Below, piece by piece: positions 7,252 through 15,377 of a stretch of 26,682 bases of DNA. The DNA comes from JAAYAY01 sp964429355 (GTDB lineage Bacteria > Planctomycetota > Planctomycetia > Pirellulales > Thermoguttaceae). The notes beneath the pieces are model-generated. The model searched no databases. It had not been told where the DNA came from and was given only the letters and a program-made list of their open reading frames with translations. The stretch spans positions 1 through 26,682 of the forward strand of contig CAYSCH010000094.1 in NCBI GenBank assembly GCA_964429355.1. Direction: 5' to 3'. The first letter of the stretch is position 1; the number at the start of each line of letters is the position of its first letter. The position numbers and the translations under genes were made by a program.

Positions 7252-8274
7252 TCAGTCGGCACCATCGAACAATGCGGGTGTTTCCAGTGCCCCAGATTCG
7301 CAGAGTTGTCGCACGTTGGCGAGGAAGATGTCCAGCATGCGTTCCATGTACCGGTCGGTTGTCCCCGCGACATGGGGCGTGATGAGAACGTTGGGCAGTC
7401 CCCACAAGGGCGACGATGGGGGGAGAGGTTCATTTTCAAAAACGTCGAGAACGGCCCCTTGCAGTTTCCCCCGTGCTAGAGCGTCGGTCAAGTCGGCCTC
7501 GACTACCACTTCCCCGCGGGAAACGTTGATGAATATGCAGCTCTCAGGCATTTTGGAGAACCGCAGTCGATTAAAGAGCGCGCGAGTTTTGCTGGTCAAA
7601 GGCACGGCCAAGACTACCGCTGCGGCAGTGGCCAACACTTCGTCTAGTTGATCCAAGCCAACCACGAAGTCAAAACTGTCCACCGCTCCTGCAATCTTAT
7701 CCACACCCGTAACGGTCAAACCAAATGCCGCTGCGCGACGAGCTACGGCCTGCCCGACCTTTCCTGCACCAACAATCACAATATTCTTGCCGGCGAGTTC
7801 TGGCAACCATCTGCGTGTCCACACCCGGTTCTCTTGCTGGATACGGAACACATCAAAGCATTTCAGAAAATAGAGTATGCCACCCATGACATAGTCGCCG
7901 ATCGAGTTTGCATTCACCCCGGCTGACGTGCTAAACCGGACATTAGTGGTGGGTTGCCACTCTTTGCCCATTGCGTCAACACCTGACCCCGTCAAATGCA
8001 CCCATTTCACACGAGGTAACACGTTGATCATATCTCGAAACCAGGGCGTTGCAGGTCCGATCAGAACCTCGGAATCTCGAATATCGTCGATCTCGTCACT
8101 CGACGTGGAAAAACGCACTTGCCATTCGGGCAGGCTTTCTGCGAAGAACTCTGTGACTACGACACTATACTTCCGCACGATGTCAGGGCGCTGGCAATAG
8201 CCTACGGAGGGATGGTTCACATCGAGGAACCCCAGTCGCGACCAAATATCCGGAATCCAGTAGCGGCCAATCAT
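7252..8274 (-). CDS. D-isomer-specific 2-hydroxyacid dehydrogenase
   Basis: A 340-residue NAD(P)-dependent dehydrogenase that would reduce a 2-keto acid to a D-2-hydroxy acid. The nucleotide-binding motif VGAGKVGQAVARRAAAFG (GxGxxG at 169-174) is followed by D192 at the end of the second strand, which favours NAD. The catalytic set is present: Arg253 in NVSRGEVV, Glu282 in DVFENEPLP, His301 in TPHVAG. Length is typical. Its ATG overlaps the stop of the upstream aldolase (ATGA, 8271-8274), so the two are co-translated and may act in sequence. It is the last gene of the polysaccharide locus on the minus strand. The substrate is unknown; production of a lactate- or glycerate-like substituent or its precursor is only a hypothesis. 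Confidence 0.9.
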   Translation of the reverse strand: MIGRYWIPDIWSRLGFLDVNHPSVGYCQRPDIVRKYSVVVTEFFAESLPEWQVRFSTSSDEIDDIRDSEVLIGPATPWFRDMINVLPRVKWVHLTGSGVDAMGKEWQPTTNVRFSTSAGVNANSIGDYVMGGILYFLKCFDVFRIQQENRVWTRRWLPELAGKNIVIVGAGKVGQAVARRAAAFGLTVTGVDKIAGAVDSFDFVVGLDQLDEVLATAAAVVLAVPLTSKTRALFNRLRFSKMPESCIFINVSRGEVVVEADLTDALARGKLQGAVLDVFENEPLPPSSPLWGLPNVLITPHVAGTTDRYMERMLDIFLANVRQLCESGALETPALFDGAD

Positions 8275-9152
8275 GCCCTGTCCTTCACCAATCTCGCCAC
8301 CTCCGCCAGCAGCTTCTGTCGGTTGCGTTCCAAGGCAGCGGGTGTACAGGCTCGCAACTCGGCTTCCTTCGCTCGAAGTTTTCCGAATTCTCCCGCCAAA
8401 GTATCGAAATCCCCTTGCTCTGTCCCCTGCAGTGCCATCTTTCGAAACTCACGCGAGAGGATCACAAACGACGATCCCAATCGGACGTGTTCGCTGAGGA
8501 TCAGATCTGCTCGCAACAGGCCGCGTCCCATGGTCCCGATTCCACCAAATCCAAATGGAAGACCCGCACTCGACACTTCCCGACAGAAGTGGTCGACCAA
8601 TCCTCCAGCCAGAGGTTCAAAAAGGAACGGTAGTCCAAGGCCAAGGGCAAGGTCATTGAGTCCTAGATACAGTTCATCTGGGAGCACTTTTGCAGTGAGG
8701 ATGTGACGCAGCCGCGCCAATGCCTCCGGTGTTTCGACAAGAAGGCAACTACGCGCGCGTTTTCCAACCATTGCCAGGAATTCGCTCGTTTCGCAACAAG
8801 AGCGAAACATTGGGAGCATGATGATGTCAGCTCCACCTGCGACGATCGCGTCGATCTCACGTTCGGAGCGACTGGATAAGGGATTACATCGTACCAGCAG
8901 TTCGGTTCGCGGAGCCGCGTGCCGCATTGCGACGACGTCCTCAATTGTGCTACACGACAAGTGCGCGTTCAAGGCGGCTTGACGTTCCGCCTTGCCCTCG
9001 TACTCTAGGTCGACAAAAACGCGATCGATACCAGCCTTCTCGGCGAGGCAACCAGTGGCGGAATCGCCTGTAATCAGCATAGTCTTCAACCGAAGAACGG
9101 CGTGTGGCACGGACTTGTCGCACATAAGTCCACGGGCCGATATGCTATTCAT
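8271..9152 (-). CDS. HpcH/HpaI aldolase / citrate lyase family protein
   Basis: A 293-residue protein of the HpcH/HpaI superfamily, TIM-barrel metal-dependent enzymes that make or cleave C-C bonds with pyruvate-like or acyl-CoA partners. Visible motifs are VFVDLEYEGKAERQ (D48, E50), LLVRCNP (R88), IIMLPMF, LLVETPEAL (E140, a usual metal ligand) and LYLGLNDLALGLGL (D167, a usual metal ligand), then GFGGIG and EHVRLGSSFVILSR. I associate this subgroup with polysaccharide loci rather than aromatic catabolism. A GGAG Shine-Dalgarno (complement of 9160-9163) supports the ATG at 9152. It overlaps the downstream dehydrogenase by 4 bases. The exact reaction is not known. Confidence 0.85.
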   Translation of the reverse strand: MNSISARGLMCDKSVPHAVLRLKTMLITGDSATGCLAEKAGIDRVFVDLEYEGKAERQAALNAHLSCSTIEDVVAMRHAAPRTELLVRCNPLSSRSEREIDAIVAGGADIIMLPMFRSCCETSEFLAMVGKRARSCLLVETPEALARLRHILTAKVLPDELYLGLNDLALGLGLPFLFEPLAGGLVDHFCREVSSAGLPFGFGGIGTMGRGLLRADLILSEHVRLGSSFVILSREFRKMALQGTEQGDFDTLAGEFGKLRAKEAELRACTPAALERNRQKLLAEVARLVKDRA

Positions 9153-9260
9153 CAGGATTCTCCGCGCGAAAATGATGTGATCTTATTGTCCGAGCCATCG
9201 GGAAAGAATCGCGCAACGCGGCCCCTGGCTATTTGCAGAATCCACGACAGTCTCCCGCTT

Positions 9261-9941
9261 TCAACATCCGTCAACTTCCCGATCCTTGCTGATTTTCTCA
9301 TTCTTGCCGTCCTTGTCCCGACCGAGATCGCGATACGCCCGCCAGTTCTTCGACTTATCTCCGTAAATACCGCTACCCGTGAGCACGACAACGATCGTCT
9401 TGAGCACGATTTCCATATCGAATGTCAGTGAACGACGGCTGACGTATTCGGCGTCCGCGGCAAGCTGATCAAGCCATCCCAGACTACGCCGTCCTCGCAC
9501 CTGCGCCAATCCAGTCAGGCCAGGAGAAACGGCAAACCGGACATGGTACTCTGGCGGAATCGCCTCGATTTGTTCCGGCAAAACCGGGCGAGGGCCCACC
9601 AGGCTCATCTCACCACGGAAGATGTTCCACAATTGAGGCAACTCGTCCAGGCTAGTTACGCGGAGAAACCGCCCGGCCCATGTGATCCGTGCGTCGACAT
9701 TCGTGCTGACCACGACCTCCCGATGCTGGTCAATTTCATCCGGCGATCGATCGATCATCGTGCGAAACTTGAGGACACGGAAACGAGTCCCTCCGCGCCC
9801 GACACGTTCTTGTGAGAACAGAGCCGGGCCGCGGCTATCCCAACGGATCCAGCCAGCTAGCAGTACCAGTAGCGGCGCAAGCACGATTAGTGCTGTACCG
9901 CTAACAAGGACATCGACGCTCCGTTTCAGAGCACAACTCAT
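9261..9941 (-). CDS. Initiating sugar-1-phosphate transferase (PglC/WbaP-type), intact copy
   Basis: A 226-residue bacterial sugar transferase (PF02397 type) that would transfer a phospho-sugar from a UDP-sugar to undecaprenyl phosphate to start repeat-unit assembly at the inner membrane. It starts LKRSVD, has one hydrophobic segment (~11-31), then FRVLKFRTM (~54-62) and TSLDELPQLWNIFRGEMSLVGPRP with the catalytic Asp-Glu pair at 99-100, then SPGLTGLAQVRGR (~139-151). Length is normal for the monotopic group. The ATG overlaps the upstream glycosyltransferase stop (ATGA). The very polar C-terminus (GRDKDGKNEKISKDREVD) is unusual but harmless. It is the intact counterpart of the truncated copy at 11503-11958. 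Confidence 0.92.
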   Translation of the reverse strand: MSCALKRSVDVLVSGTALIVLAPLLVLLAGWIRWDSRGPALFSQERVGRGGTRFRVLKFRTMIDRSPDEIDQHREVVVSTNVDARITWAGRFLRVTSLDELPQLWNIFRGEMSLVGPRPVLPEQIEAIPPEYHVRFAVSPGLTGLAQVRGRRSLGWLDQLAADAEYVSRRSLTFDMEIVLKTIVVVLTGSGIYGDKSKNWRAYRDLGRDKDGKNEKISKDREVDGC

Positions 9942-11122
9942 TGCATCCCCATGCCTTCCAGAATCACACGGTTAACTTTTCTCACGTCGTACTTCTCCTC
10001 GGCAATGCGCCGCGACTCGCTCGCCATGCGAGGGATCAGTTCCGGTTCGAGCAGAAATCGCTCCATGCCTGCGGCTAGCTCGGCCGCATCGCGCGGTGGT
10101 ACGAGAAATCCGTTCATTCCGTCAACGACCGTCTCTCGGCATCCCGGCGCATCTGTCGTCACGATCGGGCGTCCCACACTCATGGCCTCCAACACGGCTC
10201 TTGGTGTCCCTTCACGGTAGGACGGCAATACGAACACGGTGCACTTTTCCAGCCACGGTCGCACGTCCTTGACCTCCCCAACAAACTCAACGCGGGCGGC
10301 AGCACGCCATTCGTCTAAGTCGCGTCCGCCTACCGCGTGTGGCAGATTTCGGTCATGCGGGCCGACGGCCACGAAGCGTGCCGCTGGGTATCGACACTTG
10401 AGCGTCGAAGCGGCTTCCACGAATTCAGCAATTCCTTTCTCGGTAAGCATTCGACCCACGAAGAGAAAGACGATATCGCCCTCGGGCAGCGGACGCTCAG
10501 CAAATGCCTCCAAATTGACACCGGAACCGTTGATTCGTACGGCCTTCGATCGATCCCGAAGAATGCCGCGAGAAATGAACTCGGCTTCATCATCCGGGTT
10601 CTGGAAGAAGACTCGATCGCTCAACGAGATCCCCAGCCTGTATAGTGGAGTGACAATTGCCCGGAGAAATCGGGTCTTGGCAGACTTCGTTGTGTAGGCG
10701 TGTCCGAGCCCCGTGATCATGGAATACACGTGGGGTACGCGTGCAAGCCTAGCAGCCACAGCGCCGTATACAACTGACTTGACGCCGTAGGTCAACACAA
10801 TCCGAGGACGTTTCTGTCGCAACAAGCGAACCAATGCCCCCATGGCGATAAGGTCACTAAGCGGGTTGGTGCCTGTCCGTCCAAGACGGTATTTCCAGAC
10901 TGGAATCCCGAGTGTCTCAACCTCGTCAAGGTAGTCAGATTCCGGTATCAAAGCCTCCACACGATGTCCCAACTCGCACAGTTCCCGAATCAGGTCACCT
11001 CGATTGGAGTAGAGACTTCTTGCGTTCGAGCCGATGAGAAGGAGATTCAGATCGACATTCTTCGGACAAAAAGGTGGAGAGCCCTGAGAGGCGTTCTTTT
11101 CGCGGGTCATATAGGTTTGCAT
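9938..11122 (-). CDS. GT4-family glycosyltransferase
   Basis: A 394-residue GT-B glycosyltransferase (family GT4) for a repeat-unit sugar. The N-terminal acceptor domain begins LNLLLIGSNARSLYSNRGDL and contains TYGVKSVVYGAVAARLARVPH and YSMITGLGHAYTT, like capsular or O-antigen GT4 enzymes. The C-terminal donor domain has FVGRMLTEKGIAEFVEAA (~221-238) and LPSYREGTPRAVLEAMSVGRP with the EX7E pair E304/E312. I chose ATG 11122 because the upstream extension (to 11260) is low-complexity and overlaps non-homologous sequence; ATG 11110 is also possible, and neither has a strong Shine-Dalgarno. It overlaps the sugar transferase by 4 bases. Donor and acceptor cannot be read. Confidence 0.9.
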   Translation of the reverse strand: MQTYMTREKNASQGSPPFCPKNVDLNLLLIGSNARSLYSNRGDLIRELCELGHRVEALIPESDYLDEVETLGIPVWKYRLGRTGTNPLSDLIAMGALVRLLRQKRPRIVLTYGVKSVVYGAVAARLARVPHVYSMITGLGHAYTTKSAKTRFLRAIVTPLYRLGISLSDRVFFQNPDDEAEFISRGILRDRSKAVRINGSGVNLEAFAERPLPEGDIVFLFVGRMLTEKGIAEFVEAASTLKCRYPAARFVAVGPHDRNLPHAVGGRDLDEWRAAARVEFVGEVKDVRPWLEKCTVFVLPSYREGTPRAVLEAMSVGRPIVTTDAPGCRETVVDGMNGFLVPPRDAAELAAGMERFLLEPELIPRMASESRRIAEEKYDVRKVNRVILEGMGMQ

Positions 11123-11284
11123 CTCGATCACACGATGAAGGGGTGACCACACTTTACAAGCTACAGCAGAGAGGCGGGAAGTTGCGCATTTCTCGCGCCA
11201 CCGTCTGGAAGAAGTCGAACCCTCTCTCGCAATGCCCATAAGCGATCCCGCGTCCGACAAACACGGTAATTAGTTCAGTATACT

Positions 11285-11508
11285 TCACGAGTAACCTACG
11301 CCAAAGCCACACAGCAACACCCTGTCTCCGGCTTTGATGATTCCCGTTCGAATGCAATCGTCTAACGCAATCGGAATCGTAGAGGACACGGTATTCCCCG
11401 AGTTCTTCATGTTCAGATAGAACTTCCCTTTCGATGATTCCGATTTTGTCACGCAAATGCCGCAAGATGAATTCGTTCGCTTGATGGAATACAAAGACAT
11501 CTAATACC
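11285..11508 (-). pseudogene. Remnant of a KAS III (FabH-like) gene, C-terminal fragment with frameshift
   Basis: On the minus strand, one frame from ~11501 reads VFVFHQANEFILRHLRDKIG, the KAS III region around the catalytic His. Near 11430 the homology moves to another frame: KGKFYLNMKNSGNTVSSTIP with the catalytic Asn region, then RVLLCGFGVGYS and a TGA at 11285-11287. The intact KAS III at 19565-20548 shows the same order: VFHQANRFMLEHLRKQCRIP, NYGNTVSNTIP, MLVGFGVGYSWS. The N-terminal two thirds, including the active-site Cys, are missing. The TGA stands where the intact copy has Trp. It is therefore a decayed paralogue, not a working gene. It is joined directly to a truncated sugar transferase. 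Confidence 0.8.
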
Positions 11509-11958
11509 CGGGCGCACCGTGTGCCGCTTCGCTTCTCGCTCCGTGTAGTAGGGCAAGTATTCCGTCAGAAGCGGTCTTGGGCCCACCAGGCTCATTTCGC
11601 CACGGAGCTCATTCCATAATTCAGGCAGCTCATCAAGGCTCGTCTTTCTGAGCAAGGCTCCCAGTCGCGTCAATCTTTGACTGTCGCAAAGCAGGTTGCC
11701 CGTGGGATCGCGAGCGTCAGTCATCGTCCGGAGCTTGTAGAGGCGAAACAGCCTGCCACCGAGTCCAGGGCGCAATTGCCGGTAAAGCACGGGCCGACCA
11801 AGACAAAACCGAACGAGAAGGGCGACCAACACGAGGAGCGGTAAGCAGACCATCAGACCGAAAAGTGCTCCCACGACATCCATCGTGCGTTTTAGAAGAC
11901 GTTGATGGGGACGAAGAGCCAGTTGCACGGTATTCCAGTTCCTTGCACCTCTGTGCAC
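11449..11958 (-). pseudogene. C-terminally truncated initiating sugar transferase
   Basis: A 169-residue frame. Residues 1-~152 are a good bacterial sugar transferase: LKRTMDVVGALFGLMVCLPL membrane segment, LFRLYKLRTM, KTSLDELPELWNELRGEMSL with the Asp-Glu pair, VGPRPLLTEYLPYYTEREAK, RHTVRPGI. At about 11503 homology stops exactly where the usual TGWAQVNGR-type segment should follow, and the frame runs into the KAS III remnant in a wrong frame (RCLCIPSSERIHLAAFA). The start is GTG 11958, or an internal GTG at 11928; ATG 11883 would cut into the conserved KR-x-x-D helix. The missing ~50 residues make it probably inactive. The intact copy is at 9261-9941. Confidence 0.8.
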
Positions 11959-12306
11959 ATCGCTTTACGAGATTCAAGACCTCGAAGCGATCGCGTATCG
12001 AGCCGATTCTCGCTCGCAACCTATTCTAGCATACCCCAAGCACGGTGGTTCAGCAATCACGTGCCTGCCCATGGAAGACCAGCGAACAGCAGATGGGATG
12101 GGTACTACTGATTCTTTTGGTTGCAGTGGGTGGAATTGTGCCTGGTGGCGATTGTTTTGCAGCCCTCTTCCCGCCCTTCGTGAGCGGTGGCCTTGCGCGA
12201 AGAAAAAGACAGGACAGGCTGTAAGTGACCATGTTGACGATACGCATCATCGGATGTGGGATCTCGCTGGAGGATAATGCTAGCTCCATGACCGGCAGTC
12301 ACATCC
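11959..12306. other. Intergenic region, no gene recognised
   Basis: About 350 bases between the truncated sugar transferase and the polymerase stop codon. Short frames exist on both strands with no family features. The only signal seen is the weak minus-strand promoter-like pair at 12028-12056. Confidence 0.5.
12028..12056 (-). promoter_or_regulatory. Weak candidate promoter upstream of the truncated sugar transferase
   Basis: TTGCTG (complement of 12051-12056) and TATGCT (complement of 12028-12033) are separated by 17 bases on the minus strand. The match is modest (3/6 and 4/6). Confidence 0.25.
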
Positions 12307-13704
12307 TTATCTCTGCGCGTCTAACGAATCAGATGCATTTGTCGTGGGACTAGCGGGAACCGCGTTTGAATGGAACTTCTCATGATCATCCTTGACAACG
12401 CCACGCTGGAAAATTGGCCCAAGCATCAGGTTGCCCATCCAGAAGCATGTCTTGAAAGCAAGCCAGATCAGAAATGTTACAAATAACGGTGCAATGTCCG
12501 ACGTAGCACTTAGAGCACACTTCCAGGTTACCAAGACCCAGAGAGCGAAGTCCACAGAATCACGGATTCTATACATCCGGATTGAGACTACTCGAAGAAT
12601 GGCGCCAAGCAACAATGAACAGAAAAGGAGTCCCGTCAACCCGAAATTTACATACATTCCACCGAAAACCGTCGGGGTCAATGTAAATCCGTGACCGGAC
12701 CCGTGAACAATCTCGTGAACCTCATAAGCGAACGCTTCCGATGGCCCCGGTAGTATTCCTTTCAGGTCGTTCAACCACGTGGCCCCGAAGCGAAAAGGGA
12801 TATCGTCGGGAAAAACGATGTAGAGTTTCGCCGTCGGCGATCTGAACATGCGAGTTGCCACGCTGCTAATCAACGGTCCGCTGCTATTACGTCCAGACGT
12901 TTCTTGCATGCCACGCATAAGGAATACAATTGCGAACACACAGGCAAAGAGAATCGCAGCATGCCTCACAGCAACTCTTGTGATGGGAGTGCCCTTGCCA
13001 GAACACAGTGCCTGTTTCGCTAATCGCGCTAATGCAAAGAGGAGTACAATTTGCGCCCCGACCCATACTTGACCTCCCAAAAATGCGACGAGGATCACAA
13101 ATACCGGCAGGATTCGTTTGCACATATTCAGGCACTTCGAGGCGCTCCGGGCATCATAAATCAACATGATGGTGGCAACCGGCAGCACAGTGCCAAACAA
13201 CGACCGCAGATAGTTTTGGCCGAAATAGTCAACACTTCCACCGCGGTGTGCGTATGTCGTATTTCGGCGCGCTTCATGCATTGTCACGCCGCTGTCCTGC
13301 CCCAATAGATTTTCGACGCCATGAAAGATCGGGACGGTACCCATCAGTGCGTAATAAAGAATCACGGAACCTATGCCCACGGCGATTAATGCCACGATAG
13401 TGTAGTAATCGACAGTGCGCACGGGGGAAAAGGCAACCGAGAACGCGACGTAGCGTTTTCTGCTCTCCACAATAGACGAAACGGCAAAAGCCCCCAATCC
13501 GAATGCAAATACACCAAATATGGGATAGATGGCTGCACGAGGGGCGTTGTATTGGTATGCGACTAACAGATTGCCCGGCACAACGCACAAGACATAGTAG
13601 GAGAGAAACAGAAAGGACGTATCGACAAAACGCCGCCTGAGCGGCGTTCCTGCCAAACTCATGCAGAGCGCTATTACACAAACTACAAGGACAGAAAACA
13701 CCAT
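12307..13704 (-). CDS. Wzy-like polysaccharide polymerase (multi-pass membrane protein)
   Basis: A 465-residue, very hydrophobic protein with about ten or more predicted membrane segments, beginning MVFSVLVVCVIALCMSLAG. A long periplasmic-type stretch follows YALMGTVPIF, including RRNTTYAHRGGSVDYFGQNY, then PTVFGGMYVNFGLTGLLF near the C-terminus. This layout matches oligosaccharide repeat-unit polymerases (O-antigen/capsule Wzy type), which join lipid-linked repeat units in the periplasm. Sequence conservation is low in this class, so the call rests on topology, the 'P-x-x-x-G-x-x-Y-x-x-x-G' pattern and the neighbours (flippase, GT4s, sugar transferases). The ATG at 13704 has no clear Shine-Dalgarno. 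The C-terminal tail is polar and cytoplasmic. Confidence 0.8.
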   Translation of the reverse strand: MVFSVLVVCVIALCMSLAGTPLRRRFVDTSFLFLSYYVLCVVPGNLLVAYQYNAPRAAIYPIFGVFAFGLGAFAVSSIVESRKRYVAFSVAFSPVRTVDYYTIVALIAVGIGSVILYYALMGTVPIFHGVENLLGQDSGVTMHEARRNTTYAHRGGSVDYFGQNYLRSLFGTVLPVATIMLIYDARSASKCLNMCKRILPVFVILVAFLGGQVWVGAQIVLLFALARLAKQALCSGKGTPITRVAVRHAAILFACVFAIVFLMRGMQETSGRNSSGPLISSVATRMFRSPTAKLYIVFPDDIPFRFGATWLNDLKGILPGPSEAFAYEVHEIVHGSGHGFTLTPTVFGGMYVNFGLTGLLFCSLLLGAILRVVSIRMYRIRDSVDFALWVLVTWKCALSATSDIAPLFVTFLIWLAFKTCFWMGNLMLGPIFQRGVVKDDHEKFHSNAVPASPTTNASDSLDAQR

Positions 13705-14118
13705 GAAAGTGAAAACGCCGTTGGGAATGGGTAACGAGAAGCGAGTGAGTATTCAGACTTTCCCAGGTGAGGCAACGAAGCGGTAGGATGCAGTGGAGGC
13801 TGGGGCTTCCAGATTCGCACCGCCGCGGAACATTTCGTTGCGATACTGCGGGGCCGGGATCTGTAATACAAAACCTTACTCGAACAGTCAGCTCTGTTTC
13901 CGGTCCCGATCTTCGGTATTTTCGCCATACGCCCGCCCGACTGCTGAACTCGCCATACTGGCGCGACACGATTGTCAAGCGTGTACTGGAAGGGGGACAC
14001 GCCGGAACGGATTGTCTCCGAGCGTCGCACAGCCGTAGGCCGTGTTTATGAACTACTAAGAGTTTCCATGTCTCCTGATGCAACCACGGAAATCCAAGAG
14101 GTCAATCGGTGCACCTCT
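13705..14118. other. Intergenic region, no gene recognised
   Basis: About 410 bases between the GT4 stop and the polymerase start. Several short frames overlap on both strands, but none shows recognisable motifs or a ribosome site. It could contain a promoter for the polymerase or be residue of a lost gene. A TTGACA occurs on the minus strand (~13970), but its -10 spacing is poor. Confidence 0.45.
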
Positions 14119-15377
14119 TCATTCTACCATTTCGTTCAATACATTTGCAAGCGTGCTCGCTCCCTGGACTCGGCTGAATTGCATGCTAGTTTCGGAGTCA
14201 ATTCCGCTCGCCGGTCCGTGACGCTGAAATCGTTGCAGTCCCTTGTGAAGCCACAGGGCAATGGATGCCGAATCATCGGGATGAATGACTTCCCCAGCTC
14301 CTAACTCCTGAACAAGTCGCGCGAGTTCGAAATCCGGCGGTACCAATTGCAGTATGGGACGCCGCGCCGCTAGATACTCGTAGAACTTGGTGGTCATGGC
14401 CTCCGGCAGGTTCTCGATCAACAACAGAGCAGTCGAACTGGTCATGGCAGCCAGTGTATCCCGATAAGTCTGACAACCCTTGAATTCGACCAGATCCGAG
14501 ATGTCACATGCCTCGACCTGGGCGACGATCTCTTGTTCCGGGATGCCAATGACTCGGAAGCAGAAGGATTGCGCATTGAGTCGGCCTTCGCGCTTCAGCA
14601 AAGCAATCGCCTCCATCAACCCACGTGGATTCCTGCGGCCTCCGTAGAAACTCCCCGTGTAGGTCAGCACGAAAGGGCCGTCTGCTTGGGGGCCGGGCAA
14701 CCCCACAAAGTCCGTGTGATCATAGCCGTTCCGTAACAGGACCAGCTTATCGGCATACGCCGGATATGCGCTCGCATACATCTCTCGCATGTGTTCGGAA
14801 ACCACGGCAACCCGACTCGCTTGGCGGAGAATTCCTAGTTCCATCCGCTGCTCCAAGCGGTGTCGAAATCCCCGATTGTTATAACTGCCCGACAGCGTCC
14901 AGGGATCGCGAAAATCGGCCACCCAANNNNNNNNNNNNNGAATCAGCACGAAAAATGTTTGGCCATCACGTGATTTGTAATGCTAGGCGACGTGGAATAC
15001 ACCGCATCGACACTACCAGCGCGAATTCTCTTGGTCGCCGCGTAGTATGCGAAGGGATACCACGTAATGTCTCGATCGGGGATCAACAGGGACTTCGCCA
15101 GCCAAGACTTCTTCGGGCCAGCGATTCTCTCTTTGCCAACGGAAACGGCCGTTCTCTTCAAACGGCCAAAATCGAACGTTCGAATGACCTCGACACCTGA
15201 CAGGTCAAGATGGTCGTCCATTCCGCCCTGGATACGACAGTAGCCGTTTTTGGGCGTGATTATGACTGGGTTCCATCTAAGGTCGGGGAGGTATTTGGCA
15301 AACTTGGCTACGCGTAGCGCACCAGGCGAACCCATCGGGGGATAGCCGTAGCTAATCATGAGCAGTGTCTTCATCAT
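14119..15377 (-). CDS. GT4-like glycosyltransferase, interrupted by an assembly gap
   Basis: One gene is seen in two parts. The N-terminal part (from ATG 15377) reads MMKTLLMISYGYPPMGSPGA ... DRDITWYPFAYYAATKRI ... VYSTSPSITNHVMAKHF. After 13 N's (14927-14939) the C-terminal part continues WVADFRDPWTLSG, the exact continuation expected in this family ('y-s-T-s-P...A-x-x-l...W-v-a-D-f-R-D-P-W'). The donor domain has LTYTGSFYGGRRNPRG, LVEFKGCQTYRDTLAAMTSS and TKFYEYLAARRPIL. The two parts are in different frames across the gap, so the gap length is an estimate. The ATG overlaps the upstream epimerase stop (ATGA, 15374-15377). It probably adds one sugar to the lipid-linked repeat unit; substrates are unknown. 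Confidence 0.85.
14927..14939. other. Scaffold gap (13 N) inside the glycosyltransferase gene
   Basis: Thirteen undetermined bases. Coding frames on the two sides do not match, so the true length is not 13 or a sequencing error lies nearby. Confidence 0.95.

Noticed and set aside
6737..7405. Minus-strand open frame (222 residues) across the hairpin island
   Set aside because: It crosses the MITE-like element, a repeat block and the end of the dehydrogenase gene; no family features and composition unlike its neighbours. Part of it could be a decayed element, reported as a finding instead.
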